Origin: Clostridium sp. LS
GTDB lineage: Bacteria > Bacillota > Clostridia > Clostridiales > Clostridiaceae
DNA: 64,000 bases
Assembly: GCF_002760435.1 (NCBI RefSeq)
Contig: NZ_AUUU01000007.1
Coordinates: 23,141 to 87,140, forward strand
Direction: 5' to 3'
This document shows, piece after piece, positions 50,474-59,166 of the stretch (position 1 is its first letter; every line of letters starts with the position of its first letter). The notes beneath the pieces were generated by a model. The model did no database searches. It was not told the DNA's origin and worked only from the letters and a program-made list of their open reading frames with translations. Both the position numbers and the translations under genes were made by a program.

Positions 50474-50908
50474 TTATATCCACTGTATAAAAGCAGTTTT
50501 ATCATTTTGATTATATCCTGCTTGTTCATAGAAATTTAGCGTACTTTCTTCTTTCGAACCTGTTAATAGCATTAATTTATAACAATTCTCTTTAACAGCT
50601 ATTTCTTTAGCATAATTCAAACAAGCTGTTGCAAGTCCTTTTTTTCTATAGTTTTTATCCGTTATTACATTTTCAATAAATGCATATGGCCGCTGATTAT
50701 GTGTTAAATTAGGTATTATAACACATACACACGAAGATACTATCTTCCCGTCTTCTTCTGCAATAATAATATGATGTTCTTTATCTTCTAAAATTCTATT
50801 CCATAGCTCTATTACTGAAGTTGTCTTTTCTGGCATTGGATTATCATGTAACTGCATATAGAGTTCCATTAACCCATTAAAATCTTCTTTTACTATTTCT
50901 CTTATCAT
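50474..50908 (-). CDS. GNAT-family N-acetyltransferase
   Basis: The 144-residue protein reads MIREIVKEDFNGLMELYMQL, IIIAEEDGKIVSSCVCVII, AFIENVITDKNYRKKGLATA (acetyl-CoA loop) and ENCYKLMLLTGSKEESTLNF. The length is compact but typical. The substrate cannot be predicted. The ATG at 50908 has a GGAGGAGG site. The spacer just upstream carries CAAATTACTACTATAAATAC at 50922-50941, a boundary-type motif, and then a GC-rich block at 50950-51095. Confidence 0.88.
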   Translation of the reverse strand: MIREIVKEDFNGLMELYMQLHDNPMPEKTTSVIELWNRILEDKEHHIIIAEEDGKIVSSCVCVIIPNLTHNQRPYAFIENVITDKNYRKKGLATACLNYAKEIAVKENCYKLMLLTGSKEESTLNFYEQAGYNQNDKTAFIQWI

Positions 50909-50946
50909 ATAATCCTCCTCCCAAATTACTACTATAAATACTCAAC

Positions 50947-51095
50947 CCTACTTTTTCGCTGTCTACGCTTAGCTCCCACCATTACTGATGACAACTCAAG
51001 ACTCGCTACTGCTGGTTGACCGGACCTTGTTCAGACAGAATTTCCACCTGTTGGGCTAACTACCCTTAGCTGAGCTCACAATTGAAATTTGTATA
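50947..51095. mobile_element. GC-rich non-coding block, possible IS605-type remnant
   Basis: This roughly 150-bp block is far richer in GC than the flanking genes and has no open frame. It contains ACGCTTAGCTCCCACC, GGTTGACCGGACC and several short inverted repeats, and ends with CTAACTACCCTTAGCTGAGC. Elements of this style (like those at 876-1085 and 36170-36297) are what decayed TnpB right ends look like. The identity is uncertain. Confidence 0.35.
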
Positions 51096-51112
51096 ACTGT
51101 CCCAATCGGTAT

Positions 51113-51781
51113 CTATATATAATTTAGCACATCTAGCGGTTTTTCAATTTGTTTAAAGTTCTCTTTTCTTCCTGACGGTTGAATAGTTCCCTCTTGTAAA
51201 TACCAAACTGCTTGGACTGCATTCATTCCTAGTTCTCTAGCAGCTTCTAATTCAAAGCTACCTCCATCTCCCACATATACACATTCATCAGCTTTTACCA
51301 TCAATTTATTCATACATCTTTTATATATTTCAGCATCTGGTTTTTGCATTCCTTGTTCATATGATAGGCAAACTGCATCAAAATATGGAAACAGTTCACT
51401 TTTTTGAATTACATACGATTCCTCTGAAAAACAATTACTTATTAGTCCTATCATAATTCCTTTTTCTTTTAAGCTACAAAGTAACGATATTATTTCTGGG
51501 TGCAAATGATTAAAGCACTCTTCCTTTACTGCTATACGTTTTTGAACAATTGAATCCCTTAATTCCTTAGAATAGCACTTGTTCTTTATAAGAATCATTT
51601 CCAGGGCTTCCTCCAGTGTCATTTTACCTATTGTTCGGTCGATTTCTGTAGGCTTCCACAGTTCTTGAAATTTATCTTCTGATATTCCCGCATCTATAGA
51701 CATTTGTGTGCCAAAATATAGAGGACTATTAAAATGAGTTATTAAGGTTTCATACATATCAAAAATTACTGCTTTTATCAT
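51113..51781 (-). CDS. HAD-superfamily hydrolase
   Basis: The 222-residue protein has the HAD motif AVIFDMYETLITHFNSP (the DMYET variant, Asp8 and Asp or Glu at the second place), GLISNCFSEESYVIQKSEL (motif II) and ECVYVGDGGSFELEAARELG (motif IV, GDGGS). The second Asp of motif I is Tyr here, as in some dehalogenase-type members, so the catalytic type may be haloacid dehalogenase or phosphatase. The ATG at 51781 follows GGGGGGATTT; a longer frame from 51802 begins with GTG. It is a single array gene. Confidence 0.85.
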   Translation of the reverse strand: MIKAVIFDMYETLITHFNSPLYFGTQMSIDAGISEDKFQELWKPTEIDRTIGKMTLEEALEMILIKNKCYSKELRDSIVQKRIAVKEECFNHLHPEIISLLCSLKEKGIMIGLISNCFSEESYVIQKSELFPYFDAVCLSYEQGMQKPDAEIYKRCMNKLMVKADECVYVGDGGSFELEAARELGMNAVQAVWYLQEGTIQPSGRKENFKQIEKPLDVLNYI

Positions 51782-51934
51782 AAATCCCCCCCATCCTTTC
51801 ACTATGTATTATAAAAACTTTTGTAAATATATTCCGATCCTAGTTTGCTGAAATTTGTCCTATATCCTTTTTTATATAATATTGTTTCTTTATTATTTAT
51901 TGCCAAATCCAAGGTAACTTATAGTTAATAAAAA

Positions 51935-52390
51935 TCATTTTCTAAGTGTTAATTTCATAAATACATCTGAAAGTACTGTACTTTTATATCTTTTTACATC
52001 AATAAAACCACATCTTTGATACATTTTAATTGCTTTTTGACTCCTACTGCTTATAGTATCAAGATACATTTCGTGAAAATTATAATCCTTTGCATAGCAG
52101 ATTGCTTCCTTCATCATTTTTGTTCCAAGTCCTTTTCCGTGATATGCTTCCAATAAGTAAACTGACCTGAGTTCACATTTATCATCATCCATTCTATTTA
52201 TTGCTATGGTTCCAATAACTTCTGATTCATCAAATAAACATAGAAAATAGTCATAGTTTTTTTCAATTTCAGTAAGGCATTTATGTATCCCTTTTGGCTC
52301 AAATAGGCGACCTGATTCCGGTAAACATTTTTCATAAAAATCAATAACTTGACTTTGCATTTCCTTTTCAAATTTCTTAATATGATACAT
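51935..52390 (-). CDS. GNAT-family N-acetyltransferase
   Basis: The 151-residue protein reads MYHIKKFEKEMQSQVIDFYE, FLCLFDESEVIGTIAINRMD, CELRSVYLLEAYHGKGLGTK (GKGLGTK acetyl-CoA loop) and MYLDTISSRSQKAIKMYQRC. The substrate is unknown. The ATG at 52390 has AGGAGGATT upstream. The 5' side is occupied by the decayed sugar-isomerase-like fragment, so it probably has its own promoter in that stretch. Confidence 0.88.
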   Translation of the reverse strand: MYHIKKFEKEMQSQVIDFYEKCLPESGRLFEPKGIHKCLTEIEKNYDYFLCLFDESEVIGTIAINRMDDDKCELRSVYLLEAYHGKGLGTKMMKEAICYAKDYNFHEMYLDTISSRSQKAIKMYQRCGFIDVKRYKSTVLSDVFMKLTLRK

Positions 52391-52405
52391 AAAAATCCTC
52401 CTTGT

Positions 52406-52556
52406 TTAAACCTAATTTTCTGTAAATATAATCAAGGCTACGTATAATTTCTTCCATTTACTCTTCCTATAAATGCTCCTGTGGAGCACAAAACTTTACT
52501 TCTCAATATTTTATTCTCCTCTAACTCTTTGAACTTTAATTCAAATAGCGATTACC
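52406..52556 (-). pseudogene. Internal-deletion remnant of a sugar-phosphate-isomerase-like gene
   Basis: A minus frame carries LEENKILRSKVLCSTGAFIG RVNGRNY, which resembles the start of a TIM-barrel sugar-phosphate isomerase/epimerase. The same DNA in another phase continues as MEEIIRSLDYIYRKLGLNKE, like the end of such a protein. A deletion in the middle that joined two frames would explain this. The sequence is not functional. The assignment is tentative. Confidence 0.4.
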
Positions 52557-52631
52557 TCTTATTTTTACTTTATAGGTATACATTACCATAAATATTTACT
52601 ACTTTCAAAATTCTTTTATAGTTTTCAATAC

Positions 52632-52657
52632 AAAAAGAGCCTGCATTACGCAAACTC
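52632..52657 (-). terminator. Terminator after the NUDIX gene
   Basis: On the minus strand GAGTTTGC pairs with GCAGGCTC (with G-T pairs) across five bases, and a TTTTT run follows. The stop of the NUDIX gene is at 52680. Confidence 0.65.
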
Positions 52658-52679
52658 TTACTTCAAAATATTATTTTTA

Positions 52680-53090
52680 CTACTCTGTAATATTCTTATT
52701 ATTTTTTTCATACTCTCTAAGCTTTTCAACTACAAATATATCTGCTGGCACCCAATTAAGTTCACTTAATTCCTCAAGTGTTTTCCACTTAGCGTCATTA
52801 TGAGCATTTAAATGTAATTCTCCTCCACTTATAGTGCACATAAAGCAATGCATTGTAAGATGAAAATTTGAATACTCATAATTCACAGTTGTTAAATAAT
52901 TATTTATTTCAATACCTAACTCTAACTCTTCTTTTATTTCACGAATAAGAGCCTCTTCTCTCGTTTCCCCAGCTTCAATTTTCCCGCCTGGAAACTCCCA
53001 CATATTTTCAAAGTCACCATATCCTCTACGAGTAGCTAGTATTTTATTGTCATGTTTTATTATTGCTGCTACTACTTCAATTGTCTTCAT
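52680..53090 (-). CDS. NUDIX hydrolase of the MutT (8-oxo-dGTP) type
   Basis: The 136-residue product has the NUDIX box in MWEFPGGKIEAGETREEALI REIKEELEL (GGKxExGExxxxAxxREIxEEL), near residues 35-60. MutT-like members hydrolyse oxidised nucleotides such as 8-oxo-dGTP. The ATG at 53090 is chosen because it has GGAGTGATACCT upstream and gives the usual length; a longer frame from 53135 overlaps the neighbouring gene. It is single, with a terminator at 52632-52657. Confidence 0.9.
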   Translation of the reverse strand: MKTIEVVAAIIKHDNKILATRRGYGDFENMWEFPGGKIEAGETREEALIREIKEELELGIEINNYLTTVNYEYSNFHLTMHCFMCTISGGELHLNAHNDAKWKTLEELSELNWVPADIFVVEKLREYEKNNKNITE

Positions 53091-53106
53091 AGGTATCACT
53101 CCAATA

Positions 53107-54177
53107 TCAATTAGATTTTCTTCTCTTAATTCCAAACAGAAATCTTGTAACTGTTAATCTTCTGAATATCTCATATATAATAATTGTTAATATAAATGAT
53201 GTTAACATAATTGTAAAATACTGAACTATAGGTTCCTTTATATTATTGACTACCATAAAACCTATAATCACAATAATAGATTGATGAAAAATATATATAG
53301 GAAATGCTGCCGATGTAAAATATTGTGTAAACTTATTATTAAATTCTAAGAATTTTTTACCTAATCCTATCATTGCTAGGATTCCAATCCAGCCTAAAAA
53401 TCGCTGTTGTACATCCCATAACAAGTTATGTGAAATGTCCATTTGAAACATAGTACATCGCATTATAATTAATATTAACCATGCAATACCAAAAGAAATA
53501 CAATGTTTTTCTAATCTTTCCTGTACTGTTTCCATACTTAAAATAAAATACCCCAGTAAAAAATCAGCTGCAAATTCCCCAATACTTTTACCGCCTATAT
53601 CTAATATTGCAACAGCTAACAGTACTATCAGACACATTGATACAACTTTTACTATAGTCATGCGGCTATCATCAATTTTCTTCTTTTTGTTTTTATACCA
53701 TATTATTAACGGCAAAGTAACAATTGATATTAGGAAAAGATATAATATAAACCAAACATGTCCTGGTGTAAAATGTCCATCATAACCGCTCCAGTCTGTT
53801 AATGTAAAATAAACTGAAAGATGTTCCATGTAACTTCCTGCATAATGATTAAAATACTTGTCTGCTATATAGGTCTGAACTGGTATCAAAAATAGAATTG
53901 ATGATATTAGAGGAATAAACAATTTGAAAAAACGTTCTTTTATATATTGCTTTATTGTTCTATTTTTTAGTGAATATACTGTACTAATTCCAGCCAATGT
54001 AAATAGTCCTGACATCCACCATGGATATACTGCAATATCCAGCATGGTTGCTCCAAATAAATCTTTGCTATGCACATACCAAGCTTCCCCCCATCCATTA
54101 AATATCATAGCTGTATGAAACGGAAAAAGCATTAGTATACATAGGATTCTAATGTTATCAATATAATATTTTCTCAT
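53107..54177 (-). CDS. Membrane acyltransferase family 3 protein
   Basis: The 356-residue protein has about ten membrane segments and the acyltransferase-3 start RKYYIDNIRILCILMLFPFH, followed by a second loop GHFTPGHVWFILYLFLISIV. It ends FRRLTVTRFLFGIKRRK. Family members transfer acetyl or other acyl groups to exported sugars or lipids at the membrane; no polysaccharide locus lies near it. The ATG at 54177 is preceded by GGGGGAA. The stop at 53107 is 17 bases from the NUDIX start. Confidence 0.9.
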   Translation of the reverse strand: MRKYYIDNIRILCILMLFPFHTAMIFNGWGEAWYVHSKDLFGATMLDIAVYPWWMSGLFTLAGISTVYSLKNRTIKQYIKERFFKLFIPLISSILFLIPVQTYIADKYFNHYAGSYMEHLSVYFTLTDWSGYDGHFTPGHVWFILYLFLISIVTLPLIIWYKNKKKKIDDSRMTIVKVVSMCLIVLLAVAILDIGGKSIGEFAADFLLGYFILSMETVQERLEKHCISFGIAWLILIIMRCTMFQMDISHNLLWDVQQRFLGWIGILAMIGLGKKFLEFNNKFTQYFTSAAFPIYIFHQSIIVIIGFMVVNNIKEPIVQYFTIMLTSFILTIIIYEIFRRLTVTRFLFGIKRRKSN

Positions 54178-54258
54178 GTTTTCCCCCTATTAACTACTAA
54201 ATTTCCAAAACTTGAAGTAAAATTATTGCTTTCTACACACTTTGAGTAAAATTATGCA

Positions 54259-54300
54259 ATAAAAAAACCACAAATTCAATTTTGAATAATGTGATTTTAA
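54259..54300 (-). terminator. Repeated terminator element, copy 2
   Basis: The stem AAACCAC/GTGATTT is separated by ATTCAATTTTGAATAAT. The flanking sequence TTTTAAAATTTGCTATTTATTTTT matches copy 1 at 37645-37680. Two base pairs of the stem change in both strands together (GT/AC in copy 1, AC/GT in copy 2), evidence for a folded RNA. It lies after the P-loop gene at 54354. Confidence 0.65.
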
Positions 54301-54353
54301 AATTTGCTATTTATTTTTAATCACTCATAATTAATGAATATGATACTATATCA

Positions 54354-54953
54354 TTACAGCATTCCTATTTTATTTTTAATTTGATTTATAATATCTCCGT
54401 AATTAACCTTATCAAAATCAGTTGTGTCAATTTTGATAGTATCATCGCTAATATTGAAATGCCTTATCCCTCTTTCTTCAAAAGTCTTTTGAAAATCTTC
54501 AAATTTTATTTGAGGAGAAATGGAATTACTATTTATTGATTCAGGATATTCTGTATTAACTACATGACCTCTATGCCTTGTAGGTGACTTATCTCTTTCG
54601 ATAAATCTATTATAAATTGTTTTCATATCTCCATCAAATAAAACTGTGATAGGAGTACAATGATACTTGTTAATTAATTCTTGTAGTTTTGGTTTTGAAA
54701 TATTTTCAAAATTGTTTTCTAAAATTATTAGTTTATTAGTGCGCATAAGTGATTCTGCAAATAAGTACATAATATTCATACTCCCAACTCCTAGCGCAAC
54801 CTTCTCTTCTCGAGAATGAAAGCCAACAGTATCAAATAGAATCTCTTTAATCTCGTCTTTTGACACCATTGGTATTTGTAGCTCCTCGCTCAAACGCTTA
54901 GCAAATGTTGTCTTACCAGAAGCTGGCATTCCTGCAATCAATATAATATACAT
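54354..54953 (-). CDS. P-loop kinase (AAA/zeta-toxin-like)
   Basis: The 199-residue protein has a Walker A motif GMPASGKTTFAKRLS (residues 8-22), a second region KLIILENNFENISKPKLQEL, and the DGDMKTIYNRFIERDKSPTR basic motif that is typical of zeta-toxin/adenylylsulfate-kinase-like P-loop kinases. It phosphorylates a small molecule such as a nucleotide or sugar; the target is unknown. The ATG at 54953 has a GAGGTG site. There is no antitoxin next to it, so a toxin-antitoxin role is not supported. Confidence 0.83.
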   Translation of the reverse strand: MYIILIAGMPASGKTTFAKRLSEELQIPMVSKDEIKEILFDTVGFHSREEKVALGVGSMNIMYLFAESLMRTNKLIILENNFENISKPKLQELINKYHCTPITVLFDGDMKTIYNRFIERDKSPTRHRGHVVNTEYPESINSNSISPQIKFEDFQKTFEERGIRHFNISDDTIKIDTTDFDKVNYGDIINQIKNKIGML

Positions 54954-54980
54954 TTGATTTCACCTCACTAATTATCTTTG

Positions 54981-55045
54981 CATTCTAAATCAATTATAAC
55001 CTAAATTGTAAATATCGCATTATTCAATTTTCAAATAACATTTTT
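54981..55045. repeat. 65-bp dispersed repeat, copy 2
   Basis: It matches the copy at 39187-39252 in about four of five bases, with CATTATTCAATTTTCAAA identical. A TATAAT lies at the same place on the minus strand, facing the P-loop gene at 54953. No gene is inside. Confidence 0.5.
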
Positions 55046-55095
55046 ATTAGTCGCTACGTCAAATTTACTATTACGTTTTATATGAAAATTGCGTC

Positions 55096-55779
55096 TTATT
55101 TTATCTCAAGTTCTTCTCTTGCCCAATCAGATAATTTTTGCCCCTCTTGTACACCTTCCATGTTTTTATAACTTACAATACTCCGCTTAAATTGAACTTG
55201 CTGAGCAACAATATAATATTTTGTATTTTCATACGTATTTTCAAGGCAAGTAACAAATCCTTCTTTTTCCCAACCATTCATACACTTATCCAATTCCATG
55301 ATTTCCTCACTAGTTGCGAGTCTGAAGTTATCTATATTAAATTTGCATCCTGGACAAAGTATAAAATCAACATCTTTAAATATAATTTCAACATCATGGT
55401 AGTATGCAAAATCAAAGCTACCAGCTAAAACTAAATCATATTCACTTTTACAAATTATATTAAATTCTGATATATTAGTGCGTTTAAGACTATTCTGTAA
55501 ATCGTTAAGAGTTTCAATAAATAATTTCTCAACAATTCCTTTTGTTCTCTCAAATTGCTGAGAAATTATTTGACATCTCTCTTTGTGTTCTAATAAAATA
55601 GCTTTTTCTACTTCTATTAATACATCTCTAAAATTATATTTCATATTTCGTTTCTCTATATAGTTATTCATATCTTTTAATTCATCAAGATGCTCTTGAT
55701 AATACTTATTGTCTGTTTCATGAAAGTTTATTACCATATGCTCAAATTTATCTTTAAACTCTCTAATTATATCTTCCAT
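55096..55779 (-). CDS. Unknown helical protein
   Basis: The 227-residue product is rich in charged helices (MEDIIREFKDKFEHMVINFH, EHKERCQIISQQFERTKGIV) and has a middle segment with IICKSEYDLVLAGSFDFAYY HD, CPGCKFNIDNFRLA and SDWAREELEIK. It has no signal or membrane span. The family is not recognised. AAGGAGGC lies nine bases before the ATG at 55779. It is an array gene with a private spacer. Confidence 0.6.
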   Translation of the reverse strand: MEDIIREFKDKFEHMVINFHETDNKYYQEHLDELKDMNNYIEKRNMKYNFRDVLIEVEKAILLEHKERCQIISQQFERTKGIVEKLFIETLNDLQNSLKRTNISEFNIICKSEYDLVLAGSFDFAYYHDVEIIFKDVDFILCPGCKFNIDNFRLATSEEIMELDKCMNGWEKEGFVTCLENTYENTKYYIVAQQVQFKRSIVSYKNMEGVQEGQKLSDWAREELEIK

Positions 55780-55985
55780 AAATATTGCCTCCTTGGAGAT
55801 AGTTAGTACACAATAAATTTACTTTGATGTACTACTTACAATTTTTTTGTTTATATGGCCCTTAAGAATAATGTGTTACATTAAATATTTTCCATAAAAG
55901 TTCCTTCAGCTTGGGATATGAACATAAATTTGACGCTATCTACTAATTCCGTATAATTTATATGGATTTCTTAAATATGATATTT

Positions 55986-56375
55986 TCATTTATTAAATGA
56001 ACCAATCTCAATAAGATTTCCTTCTGGATCTGCAATATAACATGTCCTTTGTCCCCAAGGTTCTGTTGTTGGTTCCATTACTGATTCGGCTCCTTTAGAA
56101 ATGATATCTGCATATACTGAATCCACATCTCTATAAGTTGGAACACTTAGCGCAATTTCATAATGACCATTGATTCCGTTAGCATAATTAAATCGTTTAT
56201 TTGTCATTTTTTCAAAATCATTTCTTCCATAAAACATGAAAAGAACTCCATCTTTTTTCAACATCACATTTGGTTCGTTTCCATTCCACTCTATTTCAAA
56301 CCCAAGGACATTTTTATAGAACTCAACCATAGTTTTCATATCCTTTATAAATATTCCAACTCCATCTAATTTCAT
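55986..56375 (-). CDS. Glyoxalase/VOC-superfamily protein
   Basis: The 129-residue protein has two beta-alpha-beta-beta-beta units (GVGIFIKDMKTMVEFYKNVL GFEIEWNGNE and INGHYEIALSVPTYRDVDSV) and ends TEPWGQRTCYIADPEGNLIE. The pattern is that of bleomycin-resistance or glyoxalase I relatives, which bind a metal or a drug. The usual metal-binding His and Glu residues are only partly visible, so the substrate is not predicted. AAGGAGG is the ribosome site for the ATG at 56375. Its spacer carries CAAATCACTATTCATTC (56390-56406), a boundary motif variant. Confidence 0.88.
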   Translation of the reverse strand: MKLDGVGIFIKDMKTMVEFYKNVLGFEIEWNGNEPNVMLKKDGVLFMFYGRNDFEKMTNKRFNYANGINGHYEIALSVPTYRDVDSVYADIISKGAESVMEPTTEPWGQRTCYIADPEGNLIEIGSFNK

Positions 56376-56616
56376 TTTAATCCTCCTTTCAAATCACTAT
56401 TCATTCATTTGTTAATTATAACATATTTGGAAATATCATATCACCAAGTTTTTAAAGGACATGCCTCATTAATTTATACTTATAACTTTTCTTTCTATAT
56501 AAAACTTTTATTCTACCTGGCTCAGTAAATATGGTGCCAGAAAGTATGATGAAAGCTCACCATAAAAAATGATGAGCTTATGCTTTAGTCAAACTTATTT
56601 TTGATAATAAATATTA

Positions 56617-56781
56617 TTATTTATTTTTAAGTAATTCATTATATATATTAAGCATGGAATCAAGTTTCTGACTTGCATTGATCACGTCTATATCTAATAA
56701 GTTTTCCTTATTATCAATTATTTCGTATAATTCTTGCCTCATCCTAGAAATCACCTTCTCTATTTCCTCTAAAATACCCAT
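56617..56781 (-). CDS. Spo0E-family aspartyl-phosphate phosphatase
   Basis: The 54-residue protein fits Spo0E: VISRMRQELYEIIDNKENLL DIDVINASQKLDSMLNIYNE, with the SQKLD motif (SQxLD). Spo0E proteins remove phosphate from Spo0A and so delay sporulation. AAAGGAG lies ten bases before the ATG at 56781; a longer frame from 56823 is not needed. The gene is short and alone. It supports a spore-forming host. Confidence 0.86.
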   Translation of the reverse strand: MGILEEIEKVISRMRQELYEIIDNKENLLDIDVINASQKLDSMLNIYNELLKNK

Positions 56782-56999
56782 ATTATACCACTCCTTTTCA
56801 TAAGTATAATATGCATAAGTCATATATGCCGTACCGTATGTTACACAGTTTGTCTCATTTCTTTATTTTTCTAGTCTAGTTTTGCTTAATATAAGAATAA
56901 AAACTTATTTGCATATAATCATTAGTCTAAATTTCCTTGTCTAAACGATACCATGTATCATAACTTAACTATTGGTCAAGTTATCTAAACTTTAATAAT

Positions 57000-57029
57000 T
57001 TGACTAATAAATTTCAACAGTGCTATTAT
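57000..57029 (+). promoter_or_regulatory. Promoter upstream of kup
   Basis: TTGACT (57000-57005) and TATTAT (57024-57029) lie 18 bp apart. The region 56824-57094 contains no signature of the c-di-AMP riboswitch that often precedes such transporters. Confidence 0.5.
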
Positions 57030-57094
57030 AATTATTATTTCAAAAATAAGGTATACTAGATTTATAATTATATTTCTTGAAAAGGATGATTAAC

Positions 57095-59098
57095 ATGAAA
57101 TCAACTACTAAACATAATAATATCACTAAATTAAGTCTAGGAGGAATATTAGTAGCACTAGGCGTAGTTTATGGAGATATTGGAACATCACCACTTTATG
57201 TAATGAAATCAATTATTCAAGGGAATGGTGGTTTAGAAAATGCATCCGATAATTTTATCCTTGGAGCGTTATCTCTAATTTTTTGGACAATAACAATTTT
57301 GACAACAATAAAATACGTTTTTATAACATTAAAGGCAGATAATAAAGGTGAAGGTGGAATTTTTTCTCTTTTTACTTTGGTTCGTAATCGTGCAAAGTGG
57401 CTTATTATTCCAGCTATGCTTGGTGGTGCAGCCTTACTTGCTGATGGGATGCTAACTCCTGTTGTATCTGTAACTTCAGCAATTGAAGGTTTAGAGCTTA
57501 TTCCAAGTTTTAATGCTCTTTTTGGCAATAACCAAGATATTATTATTACCATTGTAATAGTAATATTAAGTATACTTTTTTTTATTCAACATTTTGGAAC
57601 TGATTTAATAGGAAAAATGTTTGGACCAGTAATGCTTATTTGGTTTTCAATGTTGGCAATTTTAGGAATTATGGAAATTTCTCATGATTGGACTCTATTA
57701 CGTGCATTATCTCCATACTATGCAGTTAATCTTCTTCTTAGCAATGAGAATAAATTGGGATTCTTTATTCTTGGCAGCGTATTTTTAGCAACAACAGGTG
57801 CAGAAGCTCTTTATTCAGACCTTGGGCATGCTGGTAGGAAGAATATTTATGCATCTTGGCCATTTGTTAAAATATGTCTATTGCTAAATTATTTTGGTCA
57901 AGGAGCTTGGGTGTTATCTGCTAGAAAAAATCCTATGAACATAAATGTAAAAGACTTAAATCCATTTTATCAAATGGTTCCACATAGTTTTTTGATTTGT
58001 AGTATAATAATTTCAACCTTGGCTACAATTATTGCTTCTCAAGCATTGATTTCAGGATCTTTTACTCTTATTTCTGAAGCAATTAAATTAAATTTATTCC
58101 CTAGATTACATATTTTATATCCATCTAAATCTAAAGGACAATTATATATTCCTTCAATTAATAAACTTCTATGGATTGTTTGCATTGGACTTGTTTTGTA
58201 CTTTAGAAGTTCTGAAAATATGGAAGGAGCCTATGGATTATCAATTACAGTTACTATGCTAATGACAACTATTCTATTATTTAATTACCTATTAAAGAAA
58301 AAGATTTCGCCTGCTATTGCCACAAGTATGCTAATTTTCTTTGGTATAATTGAAATTTCTTTCTTTATAGCTAATGTTGTTAAATTTATGCATGGTGGGT
58401 ATGTAGCAGTTTTAATTGCTTTAGCAATTTTGTCTCTTATGTATATATGGATTCAAGGTCACTATACTAAAATTCGGTTATTACAATATGTTAAAATTGA
58501 AGATTATAAGGATCAGCTAAATCTTTTACGTCAAGACGAAGATCGACCTAAGTATGCAACAAATCTTGTATACTTAACTAATTCAGAATATACTCAGAAA
58601 ATTGAAAGAAATATAATGTACTCTATCTTAGATAAAAGACCTAAGAAAGCGGACGTGTATTGGTTTGTTAATATTGTTGTTACTGATAATCCTTATGATG
58701 CGGAATATGAAATAGAGACTTTTGGAACACCGTATATTGTAAAAGTTCAATTAAGACTTGGCTTTAGAGTGGATCAAAGATTAAATGTTTATTTACGTCA
58801 AATTTCAACCGAATTAGTTAAAAGCGGAGAAATAAATATTCAATCTAGAAATTACACTATTATGCCTGATAGAAAAGTTGGTGATTTTCGTTTTACCTTA
58901 ATTGTAGAACAGCTTTCTTATGATACAGAATTGAATTCTTGGGAAGCATTCGTGTATAGAGCTAAATTATTTATAAAAAAATATACAGTCACACCATCAA
59001 GATGGTTTGGACTTGAGACCAGTGATGTTGATATTGAAAATGTCCCACTATTTTTAGGTAACTGCAACCAGGAACATTTGAAAAGAATATCAAAATAG
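57095..59098 (+). CDS. kup: Kup-family potassium transporter
   Basis: The roughly 667-residue protein has 12 membrane segments in the first 435 residues and a soluble C-terminal part. The N-terminal signature GALGVVYGDIGTSPLYVM reads here as ALGVVYGDIGTSPLYVMK, followed by TTGAEALYSDLGHAGRKNIY. Kup proteins take up K+ by proton symport. The start at 57095 follows AAAAGGATG, in preference to a TTG upstream at 57077. A strong terminator at 59124-59166 follows. It is a single gene. Confidence 0.95.
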   Translation: MKSTTKHNNITKLSLGGILVALGVVYGDIGTSPLYVMKSIIQGNGGLENASDNFILGALSLIFWTITILTTIKYVFITLKADNKGEGGIFSLFTLVRNRAKWLIIPAMLGGAALLADGMLTPVVSVTSAIEGLELIPSFNALFGNNQDIIITIVIVILSILFFIQHFGTDLIGKMFGPVMLIWFSMLAILGIMEISHDWTLLRALSPYYAVNLLLSNENKLGFFILGSVFLATTGAEALYSDLGHAGRKNIYASWPFVKICLLLNYFGQGAWVLSARKNPMNINVKDLNPFYQMVPHSFLICSIIISTLATIIASQALISGSFTLISEAIKLNLFPRLHILYPSKSKGQLYIPSINKLLWIVCIGLVLYFRSSENMEGAYGLSITVTMLMTTILLFNYLLKKKISPAIATSMLIFFGIIEISFFIANVVKFMHGGYVAVLIALAILSLMYIWIQGHYTKIRLLQYVKIEDYKDQLNLLRQDEDRPKYATNLVYLTNSEYTQKIERNIMYSILDKRPKKADVYWFVNIVVTDNPYDAEYEIETFGTPYIVKVQLRLGFRVDQRLNVYLRQISTELVKSGEINIQSRNYTIMPDRKVGDFRFTLIVEQLSYDTELNSWEAFVYRAKLFIKKYTVTPSRWFGLETSDVDIENVPLFLGNCNQEHLKRISK

Positions 59099-59123
59099 CT
59101 TTATAAAAAATCATTATAATTTA

Positions 59124-59166
59124 AAAATCAACTGCCTGCAAATTTGCAGGCAGTTGATTTTTTAGA
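59124..59166 (+). terminator. Terminator of kup
   Basis: AAATCAACTGCCTGCAAAT pairs with TTTGCAGGCAGTTGATTT, followed by TTTTT. It is a strong intrinsic terminator. Confidence 0.9.

Noticed and set aside
54354..54953. Zeta-type toxin of a toxin-antitoxin pair
   Set aside because: No small antitoxin gene is adjacent, and the protein fits general P-loop kinases as well.
42618..56375. True integron cassette array with attC sites
   Set aside because: GTTGAG(T/C), which fits the GTTRRRY core, occurs in three spacers, but matching RYYYAAC arms and the long attC hairpin are not seen, and no integrase is in view.
56824..57094. c-di-AMP (ydaO/kup) riboswitch before kup
   Set aside because: The conserved purine and pseudoknot-like motifs of that riboswitch are absent; only a sigma-A promoter is visible.
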